Origin: Lachnospiraceae bacterium
GTDB taxonomy: Bacteria; Bacillota_A; Clostridia; Lachnospirales; Lachnospiraceae
Assembly (NCBI GenBank): GCA_009774465.1
Contig: VSNT01000181.1
Coordinates: 1 to 6,257, forward strand
DNA: 6,257 nt
Direction of reading: 5' to 3'
The notes beneath the pieces are model-generated. The model was given only the letters and a program-made list of their open reading frames with translations, made no database searches and was not told where the DNA came from. Position 1 is the first letter of the stretch. Every line of letters starts with the position of its first letter. Positions 1 to 6,257 of this stretch are shown here, in pieces. The translations under genes were made by a program, and so were the position numbers.

Positions 1-2
1 CT

Positions 3-122
3 TTTAAGTTTATTTTGCAGATGTTTAAAGGAAATAATATAGTTTTTTATCACGAAGAAATAGGAAAATTTATAAATCAACATGGAACATATAAAAATTC
101 AAGAAACAAAATCTCATTTTGA
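3..122 (+). CDS. Possible C-terminal tail of an upstream gene (partial, doubtful)
   Basis: This frame is open from the window edge to a TGA at 120-122 and encodes about 39 residues, including FKGNNIVFYHEEIGKF. It matches no family I know. If it is real, it overlaps the next gene by 41 bp. That would explain why the next gene has no good ribosome binding site of its own, because its translation could be coupled. Forty open codons in AT-rich DNA can also arise by chance. An internal ATG at 21-23 has no convincing Shine-Dalgarno sequence. Confidence 0.25.
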   Translation, partial: FKFILQMFKGNNIVFYHEEIGKFINQHGTYKNSRNKISF

Positions 123-633
123 ACAAGAACTGCCTGCATCCCATATAGAAAAAATGGATCTCACTTTATTAGAAAAATTGACTACTATTGAGGCAGCAGA
201 AAAAGTGGGAGAAAATGTATACATAACGATTATAGAAAAAAACCCGGGGCTTTTAAGAGAGTTTAATGATTTAACCCAGCAAAATGGAAAAGTCGGATTT
301 GCAAAAATGTATAGCAGATATGTGAATAATTCGGAGCAAATGAAAAATGATATACCTGAAATCTACCAATTTATGAAGGAACGGGTGTTTTATGGAAGAC
401 TGAATTTTACGGGTGGGCTTGGCGTTGATAATATGCAGCATATAAGAGGTTCAGGTTTGATTAATTCAGCGAAGCAAAAAGAATTAGAAGCAGAATCAAA
501 ACTAGCTCAGGCGCATCGCGCGGAAATGAATGGAAATCATAACAAAGCCAGTTCTTTAAAGGCGCAGGCCTCTTCCTTAAAAAGTAAAGCAAGAAATGAT
601 AGAAAAGAAGGAGAAAAACTATTAAAAAAATAG
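82..633 (+). CDS. Uncharacterised soluble protein with a basic helical tail
   Basis: This 183-residue protein belongs to no family I recognise. No signal peptide or membrane helix is visible, and it contains no cysteine. Residues 1-105 look mostly helical. Residues 106-128 are glycine-rich (FTGGLGVDN, then IRGSG). Residues 129-183 are rich in Lys, Ala, Ser and Glu and look like a coiled coil or exposed helix, with a tandem heptad ASSLKAQ-ASSLKSK at 156-169. The start at 82 is the first ATG after in-frame stops at 61-63 and 73-75. It has only a weak, distant AGGAAA (62-67) upstream, so coupling to an upstream gene is possible. Met25 (154) is an alternative start but also lacks a Shine-Dalgarno sequence. 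It sits 36 bp before the GrpE-like gene in the same apparent operon, so a role as adaptor or substrate of the downstream ATPases is possible but is only inferred from context. Confidence 0.8.
   Translation: MEHIKIQETKSHFEQELPASHIEKMDLTLLEKLTTIEAAEKVGENVYITIIEKNPGLLREFNDLTQQNGKVGFAKMYSRYVNNSEQMKNDIPEIYQFMKERVFYGRLNFTGGLGVDNMQHIRGSGLINSAKQKELEAESKLAQAHRAEMNGNHNKASSLKAQASSLKSKARNDRKEGEKLLKK
547..588 (+). repeat. Tandem heptad repeat (two copies, protein level)
   Basis: Two adjacent 21-bp units encode ASSLKAQ and ASSLKSK. The five leading residues are identical, but the codons have diverged, so the repeat appears to be kept at protein level and not to be a recent DNA duplication. The heptad spacing fits a continuous helix or coiled coil. 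Confidence 0.5.
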
Positions 634-669
634 AATTAGTACATAGAGTGAAAAGGAGGCATAAACAGG

Positions 670-1182
670 ATGGATATTAAAGATATTATCATTCTTATTT
701 TCATTTTTGCGGTAATTGCAGGCTTTGTATTATGGATCTTTCACAGGAAGCGGCGTAATGAAAAAAGTGAATTAGCAAAAAATGATATGCTTGCACACCT
801 TTTGGATTTTACAGGTTATTACCAGGTTCTTTATGATGCGGTTACAAGCGGGGATGCTAATACGGTTGGGAAAATACTTGATGTCTGGAAAAAGCGAATG
901 GAGGGGCTCCCCCATTTGCAGATGTTTTTTTTAAGGATTGCTCATAATAAAAAGGGAAAATGTTGTGCCGGGCGTAAATGGCTGGATACGCTTTACACAT
1001 GGGGAATTATACAGGATAATTTTAATGAATTTTCCATTTCTGAGAAGAATCAGAATTTTTATCTTTTTGATGATGTATATGAAATCGGAGATATGGCAGT
1101 GATTATAAAACCGGCGTGGATTTACAAGGATGGGACAATTTTAAAATGTATTGAACAAGGAACAGCCAGAGTAAAGGAGTAA
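670..1182 (+). CDS. Membrane-anchored protein, possible divergent GrpE-like exchange factor
   Basis: This 170-residue protein starts at an ATG 10 nt after a strong AAGGAGG (653-659). Residues 5-24 (DIIILIFIFAVIAGFVLWIF) form one hydrophobic helix, followed by the basic HRKRRNEK, which predicts the bulk of the protein in the cytosol. The rest follows a GrpE-like order: a helical stretch (35-75, including LLDFTGYYQVLYDAV), then KWLDTLYTWGI (103-113), then a beta-type end with VYEIGDMAVIIKPAWIY (136-152). The last resembles the GrpE signature with GY-x-lgDR-x-lRPA-x-V-x-V, with Lys for Arg and two extra residues. The FDP-x-x-H-x-A motif of normal GrpE is not seen. Its stop codon overlaps an ATG upstream of an Hsp70-type gene, the natural partner of a GrpE. 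The family call is inference; the membrane anchor and operon position are clear. Cysteines are at 98, 99 and 160. Confidence 0.8.
   Translation: MDIKDIIILIFIFAVIAGFVLWIFHRKRRNEKSELAKNDMLAHLLDFTGYYQVLYDAVTSGDANTVGKILDVWKKRMEGLPHLQMFFLRIAHNKKGKCCAGRKWLDTLYTWGIIQDNFNEFSISEKNQNFYLFDDVYEIGDMAVIIKPAWIYKDGTILKCIEQGTARVKE
1173..1179 (+). promoter_or_regulatory. Ribosome binding site that decides the start of the Hsp70-like gene
   Basis: AAAGGAG lies at the very end of the GrpE-like gene. The first in-frame ATG (1182) is only 2 nt beyond it, too close for normal initiation. The second ATG (1188) is 8 nt beyond it, which is ideal. The 1188 start also puts the first ATPase motif at the usual distance from the N-terminus. 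Translation of the two genes is probably coupled. Confidence 0.7.
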
Positions 1183-1187
1183 TGAGG

Positions 1188-2738
1188 ATGATAAATCGTG
1201 TAGTAAGTATAGATTTTGGCACAAGTACCTCTGTTGTATGTTACTGTGATTATATAGATGAGAAGCCTGGAACCGTTGAATATATTATATTTAATGGACA
1301 TAAATACGTTCCAACACTTATTTTAAACAGTGGTACGATAAAAAATAAACAGGGGAATGAGAAGCATTGTGATGAGCAATATGGGTGGGATGCGGCAAAT
1401 GCCAATTCTTTCTATGCACTGCTTGAAAGCAATTTTAAGATGGATTTAATAAGCAATGATATAAAGAAACGCAAAAGGGCGGAGGAGCTAACACAAAAGT
1501 TTTTTGCCTACCTTTTTCAGGCATATAAGCATGGAAATACTATACGAAAAGATAAAGAGCCTGATTTTGTTATTACATATATTACATATCCGGGGAAATT
1601 TTCGCAATCTGCCCAGGACTTTTTAATGCAATGTGCCGGGAATGTGGGATTTGAGAATGTAAAACTTCTTGATGAAGCCAGTGCTGCAATTAATTATGCA
1701 TTAATGCATGACACAGAAGAAACAAAGAATTTTTTTAGCAGCCACAAGAATTCAAAATTAAAAGTAATGTTAATTGATATGGGAGCTGGAACTACAGATA
1801 TTGCAGTATTTGAATATGATACAAATAATCAACATAGTTGCAGACCGATCAGCTTTTACCCAAAAGATGGAACCAGAAATTTTGGAGGCAGGGAAATAGA
1901 TGTAAAATTGTGTGAATTTTATAAACAGAAAATAGAAACAAAGATCACAGAGATGCTTGGCGGAGGGGATGTGATTTTTGGTGAAAAGATATTATTGTCT
2001 GACGTAAAATATTTTAAAGAACAGCAGCTTTCGGGAAAGTATCTTGCACAAAATCAGCTTTGTGATGAAGTACCTGGACGCCTTTCTACTATGGTGTGGC
2101 AATTATCTGACACTACAGTAACAAATATAGATCGAAAATTATTTGAGGAACTGCTTAAGGATTACCTGCCGCAGTTTACACAGCTGATTAATGGGGCACT
2201 GACCGAAGCTGCTTTGCCCGGTAATTGTATAGATTTGGTTCTTTTAACTGGTGGACATAGCCAGTGGTATTTTGTAAAGGACTTTCTCTGCAATAGGACA
2301 AATCTGATTATTAAGGAAAATGCTATTTTAAGTTTTCCAGAACCTCATTTGGTTGTTGCTGGTGGAGCGGCAGCTTCTTATAAGGAACCAAAACCTGATT
2401 ATGTACCGCCTGAAGTGATTATTGATAGCGTGGGGAGAAATGAAGAAACAGTAAAAAATGAATCCAAGCCCCAGAATCGTTATGAAAGCCAATATAGGGA
2501 GTTTAAACCATGTAGCTCTGATTGCTTTTTTAATTGGGGAGGATGCAGTACAAAAGGGTATCAATGCACATCAAATTGTGAATGTGATACGGTCTGTACA
2601 GTGTTTAACAGTGAAAATTGTGAGTATGACAAGCTGCGGTGTGAGAATGACGTTCCCTGCAAATATTGTCGTGATTGCGATGATTATTGTGATGATTGCA
2701 GATGGGATGGTGTTTTTTGCGATAGAGAATATGGTTAA
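1188..2738 (+). CDS. Hsp70-like ATPase with a cysteine-rich C-terminal tail
   Basis: This 516-residue protein carries the Hsp70/actin-fold ATPase motifs in order: phosphate-1 IDFGTSTSVV (from residue 8), connect-1 LLDEASAAINYAL (160-172), phosphate-2 LIDMGAGTTDIAVF (195-208), FGGREIDVKL (232-241), the helical FEELLKDYLPQFTQLI, adenosine motif VLLTGGHSQW (351-360) and LVVAGGAAAS (388-397). ATP binding and hydrolysis are therefore likely. DnaK has a beta-sandwich substrate domain and helical lid after this point (about 630-640 residues in total). Here there is only a linker of about 40 residues, rich in Pro, Glu and Asn, and then 15 cysteines between residues 442 and 511, with several C-x-x-C pairs near the end (CKYCRDCDDYCDDC). 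The tail could bind metal, act as a redox module or be modified by the downstream radical SAM enzyme; the sequence does not settle which. An alternative start at 1182 adds two residues. It is probably cytosolic, near the membrane if it binds the upstream anchored protein. Confidence 0.93.
   Translation: MINRVVSIDFGTSTSVVCYCDYIDEKPGTVEYIIFNGHKYVPTLILNSGTIKNKQGNEKHCDEQYGWDAANANSFYALLESNFKMDLISNDIKKRKRAEELTQKFFAYLFQAYKHGNTIRKDKEPDFVITYITYPGKFSQSAQDFLMQCAGNVGFENVKLLDEASAAINYALMHDTEETKNFFSSHKNSKLKVMLIDMGAGTTDIAVFEYDTNNQHSCRPISFYPKDGTRNFGGREIDVKLCEFYKQKIETKITEMLGGGDVIFGEKILLSDVKYFKEQQLSGKYLAQNQLCDEVPGRLSTMVWQLSDTTVTNIDRKLFEELLKDYLPQFTQLINGALTEAALPGNCIDLVLLTGGHSQWYFVKDFLCNRTNLIIKENAILSFPEPHLVVAGGAAASYKEPKPDYVPPEVIIDSVGRNEETVKNESKPQNRYESQYREFKPCSSDCFFNWGGCSTKGYQCTSNCECDTVCTVFNSENCEYDKLRCENDVPCKYCRDCDDYCDDCRWDGVFCDREYG
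2511..2735 (+). other. Cysteine-rich tail domain of the Hsp70-like protein
   Basis: Fifteen Cys codons lie in 70 residues. Both TGT and TGC are used, so this is not a simple DNA repeat. The order is C-x3-C-x6-C-x6-C-x3-C-x-C-x3-C-x7-C-x6-C-x5-C-x2-C-x2-C-x3-C-x2-C-x6-C. The second half is rich in Asp next to Cys. No classical zinc-ribbon, EGF or 4Fe-4S ferredoxin spacing repeats through it. The cysteine count is odd, so full pairing as disulfides would leave one free. Confidence 0.85.
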
Positions 2739-2777
2739 AATAATATCTTTTTCCCCATTATAAAAGAGCAAATGATG

Positions 2778-2784
2778 AAAGAGG
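2778..2784 (+). promoter_or_regulatory. Ribosome binding site supporting a GTG start
   Basis: AAAGAGG lies 9 nt before the GTG at 2794. Nearby ATGs at 2772, 2775 and 2786 are in other frames; the one at 2786 runs into a stop after three codons (ATG-TTT-AGG-TGA). The GTG at 2794 is therefore the best start for the large ATPase. Confidence 0.6.
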
Positions 2785-2793
2785 TATGTTTAG

Positions 2794-5514
2794 GTGAAAA
2801 TCAAATCAAAAGAATTGGCTGATGAAATTTATAAAAGTATGCAGTCATTTGATACGCAGAGTGGATTTCTTAAAACTGGACTTAGCAGTAAAGAGCTTGA
2901 ACAGATAAAAAAACAGCTAAAGCAGGAAGAAATAAACGTTCCAGATGATTCTATTCAGAATATTATAAGCTCCACCTTGGAACGTGATTTTCTTAATGAT
3001 AGTGCAATTGACGCAAAATACCCTTATTTTGCGCCAAATAAAGAACAAGGCTGGGTAAGAATAACAAGGCTGCCGGTTTCTCCTTTGGAGGATAAAAGCT
3101 ATGCTTTATACCCAAGGTGGCAAAATACAATTGCAACATTACATACATTAAATCATCAGCTCTGCTATGTTTTGCTTCGGGAAAATTCTGTAACAAAGAT
3201 GTATCTGGGGGTGATCCCTACGACTTGTAAGGGAAAAGGGAAAGACTCCCAGGATCAACTCATGCAGGCTGTAAGATGCCAAATGCCTGGAATCGGGCTG
3301 GAAAATATAAAAGGGACAGAACTAAATGCATTAATCCCATTTAATTGCTGCGGTGCAGTTACAGGGATTCCATCTGTTCGGAAAATGAATGCGTATGGCG
3401 AGTACCAGACAATGGATCAAATTGTTATGGGGCTAAGAAATCACAATGGAGATCAGGATTTTGCTGTGGTTATTTTAGCTATGCCGGTTACAGATGGACA
3501 GATAGTTGATTCCTTACGTCTTTTGGAAAATATAAGTTCAGAAGTCCATGCGTTAACACAGTATTCCAAGACAGAAGGTACTAACAGTGGAGCTTCTATG
3601 TCATTATCTTATTCAGATGGAGCGTCTTATGGAGCGAATTTGAGTATAGGTGCAGGATTGGGTGAATTGATAAGAGCAGACATTGGGGGAAATTTAAGTA
3701 AGTACGTTTCTGCATCAAATGTTAAAGGTGCAAATATTGGAAGGTCAGATTCCATTTCAAAAACATATATTAACAAGTCGGCCATGTACTGCGAGGAGAT
3801 AATAGATAAGCACATTTTTCGTATGAAAGTGGGACGTAATTTAGGCTTTTGGAAAACAGGGATTTATGTGCTGGCTGATTCCGATTCTAATGTTCAAACT
3901 GTTATGGGCATGTTAAGGGCAGTTTATTCAGGTGATGATAGTTATATAGAGCCTATTAGAACAAAAGTCCTTCCATCCAATTCTGGTGCAGACAATTTAG
4001 TCCGGTCAATGCACATTATTCCTTATGCAAATCAACCTGTTTCCATAGCGCTTGGCAGATTATTTGAAGATTATGCAACACCGATAACTACGGAGGAATT
4101 ATCTATTGCCACCAGCCTTCCACGAAGGGATATACCTGGACTTAGAGTGGTTCGGAACGCTTCCCGCTTTGCTGCAAATCCTCCAATTGTAAAAGAACGA
4201 ATAGATGGCGGAATCCCGGTTAATTTAGGAAAGATGCTTGATTTTGGTTTGCCAACAAGTCAAATATATAATATAGATTTGAATCAACTGGTGAGACATA
4301 CATTAGTTGCCGGAACAAATGGAAGCGGTAAAACCAATACTTGTAAAACGATATTGCAGGAAATTCAGAAAGAAGGCATTCCTTTTCTGGTGATTGAGCC
4401 TGCAAAAGATGAATATCTTGAATGGGCTTTAGAGCAGAATAAAAGCAAAAAAAATAACAAAATATTGGTGTATGCACCAGGAGCATTTTCAGAAGATGAA
4501 ATAGATGCATTAAAGCTTAATCCTTTTCAACCTGCTGTTGCAGTTGGAAATTCTGTGAATATGCTTAGTCATTTAGATCGGTTTAAGTCTGCTTTATTAA
4601 GCAGTATGCCTATGTATGATGTTCTTCCACTTATTATGGAAGAAACTATATTTATGCATGTCCAAAACAAAATGGATGTAAAAGATAGTTCCTTAATAGA
4701 TAGTGCCAATCCTCTTGATGGTCCTTATTTAGAAGATGGACGCATTATTTATCCATTGGTTGAAGAAATGGTAGAAACGGCACAATATATATTAGAAGGG
4801 CGGCAATATAACAAAGACGTTGAGAGTAATATCAAGGCAGCAGTAACTACCAGAATTCATGCATTGTTGCTGGGATGGAAAAAATCATTGTTTAATGTAC
4901 CAAGGTCAACGGAATTTTCAAATATTTTTGAAAATCATAGTGTGGTTATTAATCTTTCACATTTAGCTGATGATCGGGATAAGGCATTTGTTATGTCCAT
5001 TATTTTAATTGCACTTTGGGAATACCGGGAATCAAAATATAGAACGGATAAGTCCTATAAAAAGGGAGCAGATGCCGGTAAATTGAAGCACTTAACTTTA
5101 ATTGAGGAAGCACACCGTTTAATGCCCAATTATTTAGATGATGTAAATGGAATTCAAAATGCTCAGGCTAATACATCAAAAATGTTTAGTAATATGCTAT
5201 CGGAAATCAGGGCATATGGCGAAGGATGTATTATTGTGGATCAGGTACCTACACGTTTGATTCCAGATGCGGTTAAAAATACCAATTTAAAGATTATTCA
5301 TAGGTTAACATCATCAGATGATATTAACGCTGTGTCAACAAGTATGATGTTAAGACCGGATCAGGAGAAGGTTGTCGGTGTACTTCAACAAGGAGAGGCA
5401 ATTGTTTGTAGTGATTTTGATGATTCAGCAGCTTGGGTGAAAATAGAAAAGTGCAAGAGTGTGGAGATAAAAAATGCGGATTATAGTAGGAAAGCGGAAA
5501 AAAGATGCGTCTAA
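2794..5514 (+). CDS. HerA/DUF87-type P-loop ATPase with a long N-terminal region
   Basis: This 906-residue ATPase is of the HerA/VirB4-like class, whose members form hexameric rings that pump DNA or protein. The C-terminal motor (about 475-895) shows Walker A GTNGSGKT (507-514), then FLVIEPAKDEY, LNPFQP (575-580), a Walker B region HLTLIEEAHRL (766-776) with Glu771/Glu772, VDQVPTRL (815-822), NTNLKIIHRLTSSDD (to 843) and LQQGEAIV (864-871). These agree with the widespread DUF87 ATPase family. The first 470 residues match nothing I can name and hold a Gly/Ser-rich stretch at 263-327. No membrane helix is visible. Translation starts at GTG. The last 41 bp overlap the radical SAM gene. No NurA-type or other nuclease gene is in the window, so DNA-end processing like that of archaeal HerA-NurA is not indicated. 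Its partners here are an Hsp70-like ATPase and a maturase, so a role in moving or remodelling protein is possible. Confidence 0.92.
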   Translation: MKIKSKELADEIYKSMQSFDTQSGFLKTGLSSKELEQIKKQLKQEEINVPDDSIQNIISSTLERDFLNDSAIDAKYPYFAPNKEQGWVRITRLPVSPLEDKSYALYPRWQNTIATLHTLNHQLCYVLLRENSVTKMYLGVIPTTCKGKGKDSQDQLMQAVRCQMPGIGLENIKGTELNALIPFNCCGAVTGIPSVRKMNAYGEYQTMDQIVMGLRNHNGDQDFAVVILAMPVTDGQIVDSLRLLENISSEVHALTQYSKTEGTNSGASMSLSYSDGASYGANLSIGAGLGELIRADIGGNLSKYVSASNVKGANIGRSDSISKTYINKSAMYCEEIIDKHIFRMKVGRNLGFWKTGIYVLADSDSNVQTVMGMLRAVYSGDDSYIEPIRTKVLPSNSGADNLVRSMHIIPYANQPVSIALGRLFEDYATPITTEELSIATSLPRRDIPGLRVVRNASRFAANPPIVKERIDGGIPVNLGKMLDFGLPTSQIYNIDLNQLVRHTLVAGTNGSGKTNTCKTILQEIQKEGIPFLVIEPAKDEYLEWALEQNKSKKNNKILVYAPGAFSEDEIDALKLNPFQPAVAVGNSVNMLSHLDRFKSALLSSMPMYDVLPLIMEETIFMHVQNKMDVKDSSLIDSANPLDGPYLEDGRIIYPLVEEMVETAQYILEGRQYNKDVESNIKAAVTTRIHALLLGWKKSLFNVPRSTEFSNIFENHSVVINLSHLADDRDKAFVMSIILIALWEYRESKYRTDKSYKKGADAGKLKHLTLIEEAHRLMPNYLDDVNGIQNAQANTSKMFSNMLSEIRAYGEGCIIVDQVPTRLIPDAVKNTNLKIIHRLTSSDDINAVSTSMMLRPDQEKVVGVLQQGEAIVCSDFDDSAAWVKIEKCKSVEIKNADYSRKAEKRCV
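3580..3774 (+). other. Gly/Ser-rich alternating segment in the HerA-type ATPase
   Basis: Residues 263-327 are dominated by Ser, Gly, Ala and Asn, with polar and nonpolar residues alternating (for example ASMSLSYSDGASYGANLS, then IGAGLGELI). This pattern suggests amphipathic beta-hairpins or a flexible loop that could touch a membrane or line a channel. It lies between two more ordinary globular stretches of the N-terminal region. Confidence 0.5.
5463..5466 (+). promoter_or_regulatory. Ribosome binding site inside the ATPase gene for the radical SAM gene
   Basis: GGAG lies 7 nt before the ATG at 5474, inside the coding region of the upstream ATPase. It sets the start of the radical SAM gene and creates a 41-bp overlap that favours coupled translation. 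Confidence 0.6.
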
Positions 5515-6257
5515 TAAAGAAACAGACAGAATATTTTCGAATTATAAGCTTACTGCATTTTGCATTTCCCTACAGGTAGATGAGGGGGTTCTTTTATGCC
5601 ACTGTGCCACTGGAGAATTAGTACTGCTTGAAAGGCAAGAATACGAAGCAATTTGTTTAGGCAATTCCTTAAAGGGAGCCTGGGCAGAGACATTGAAGGA
5701 ACATTTGTTTTTACCTGATAAAGATACAGATGAATATTTTAAAGTAGATTGTGAACGCGCAGAAAGGCTGAAAACTGTAAGTGATTGTCAGGAAATTACA
5801 TCATTTACGATTTTGCCAACCACACGCTGTAATGCCAGATGCTTTTATTGCTATGAAAAAGATATTTTGCAAAAAAACATGACGCTTAAAACCGCGGAAG
5901 ATGTGGCAGCGTTTATTGAGAAAAGCTGCGGAAGGAAAAAAGTCCACCTTTCCTGGTTTGGCGGGGAACCGACAATTGCCTATCCGGTTATTAATCGAAT
6001 CTGTGGACGACTTAAGGAGAAAAATATAAGATTTGAATCCAGTATGATTAGCAATGGATTATTTTTAAATGAGAAAATGATTAAGACAGCAAAGGCCTGC
6101 TGGCAGCTCAAGCGCATTCAAATAACAATTGATGGTACAGAAGCAGTTTATAATCTAACAAAAAATTATAAAGGTATTTTGAACAATCCATTCAAAACTG
6201 TGCTTTCCAATATAAATAATTTATTGGATCAAAAAATTCATGTATCAATAAGAATTA
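5474..6257 (+). CDS. Radical SAM enzyme, SPASM-type peptide/protein maturase (3' partial)
   Basis: The first 261 residues are present and the window edge cuts off the rest. Residues 20-95 (FSNYKLTAFC, then LLCHCATGELVLL, then LFLPDKDTDEYF) resemble the N-terminal region of many RiPP maturases, which often holds a RiPP-recognition-like winged helix that grips the substrate. The radical SAM core follows: C119-x3-C123-x2-C126 (CNARCFYC) for the 4Fe-4S cluster, then WFGGEP (161-166) and SMISNG (190-195) for SAM binding, then QITIDG. Such enzymes cleave SAM reductively to a 5'-deoxyadenosyl radical; related SPASM enzymes make thioether or carbon-carbon cross-links in peptides and proteins. The C-terminal SPASM cysteines would lie beyond the window, so that label rests on resemblance of the N-terminal half. 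ATG 5474 is chosen because of the GGAG 7 nt upstream; the reading frame is unbroken from there. The likely substrate is a cysteine-rich polypeptide; the nearest is the tail of the Hsp70-like protein. Confidence 0.92.
   Translation, partial: MRIIVGKRKKDASNKETDRIFSNYKLTAFCISLQVDEGVLLCHCATGELVLLERQEYEAICLGNSLKGAWAETLKEHLFLPDKDTDEYFKVDCERAERLKTVSDCQEITSFTILPTTRCNARCFYCYEKDILQKNMTLKTAEDVAAFIEKSCGRKKVHLSWFGGEPTIAYPVINRICGRLKEKNIRFESSMISNGLFLNEKMIKTAKACWQLKRIQITIDGTEAVYNLTKNYKGILNNPFKTVLSNINNLLDQKIHVSIRI

Noticed and set aside
15..43. Possible promoter: TTGCAG, 17-nt spacer, TATAGT
   Set aside because: The -10 box is good (5 of 6), but the -35 matches only three bases, and such pairs are common by chance in AT-rich DNA. 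An upstream coding frame may also run through it.
790..850. J-domain-like GYYQVL in the membrane-anchored protein
   Set aside because: The resemblance to the DnaJ start is superficial; there is no HPD tripeptide or matching helix order.
898..932. Small GC hairpin followed by a run of eight T, terminator-like
   Set aside because: It lies inside the GrpE-like coding region, the stem has a mismatch and a tight loop, and about 10 nt separate the stem from the T run. The frame reads through normally.
2458..2763. Second + strand open frame across the Cys-rich tail
   Set aside because: It is an out-of-frame shadow of the Hsp70-like gene, has no ribosome binding site and gives a low-complexity hydrophobic product.
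2328..2771. Two minus-strand open frames opposite the Cys-rich tail
   Set aside because: They are antisense shadows without ribosome binding sites or recognisable protein features.
2739..2793. Possible terminator or small gene between the Hsp70-like and HerA-type genes
   Set aside because: The 55-bp gap has no stable stem with a T tract. The only ATG-led frames are a few codons or run out of frame into the ATPase gene.
4220..4510. Minus-strand open frame opposite the Walker A region
   Set aside because: It is a shadow of the conserved ATPase core and encodes no plausible protein.

Overview
The window is AT-rich, uses strong AGGAGG-type ribosome binding sites and is tightly packed with co-directional genes. 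This suggests a low-GC Firmicute, most likely a clostridial anaerobe; a radical SAM enzyme fits an anaerobe. The exact taxon cannot be read from the sequence. No RNA gene, insertion sequence, CRISPR array or clear terminator was seen.

Layout, all on the + strand. (1) Positions 82-633: a 183-residue soluble protein of unknown family with a lysine/alanine-rich helical tail. (2) 670-1182: a 170-residue protein with one N-terminal membrane helix and a cytosolic part whose layout and C-terminal motif resemble a divergent GrpE, the Hsp70 nucleotide exchange factor. (3) 1188-2738: an Hsp70-type ATPase whose nucleotide-binding domain looks intact. Its substrate-binding domain is missing; in its place are a short linker and a tail with 15 cysteines in 70 residues. 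(4) 2794-5514: a 906-residue HerA/DUF87-type P-loop ATPase with a long N-terminal region. (5) 5474 to the window edge: the first 261 residues of a radical SAM enzyme resembling SPASM-type peptide and protein maturases, with a likely RiPP-recognition-like N-terminal region. The edge cuts it before any SPASM domain.

Spacing suggests one transcript. Genes 1 and 2 are 36 bp apart, gene 2 ends 5 bp before the preferred start of gene 3, genes 3 and 4 are 55 bp apart, and genes 4 and 5 overlap by 41 bp. The best working model (inference) is a chaperone-like complex at the membrane. The GrpE-like anchor would control the Hsp70-like ATPase, the HerA-type ATPase would supply motor force, and the radical SAM enzyme would modify a cysteine-rich target. 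The only strongly cysteine-rich polypeptide in the window is the tail of the Hsp70-like protein, so that tail may be the substrate in place of a separate precursor peptide. I do not recognise this gene combination as a named system.
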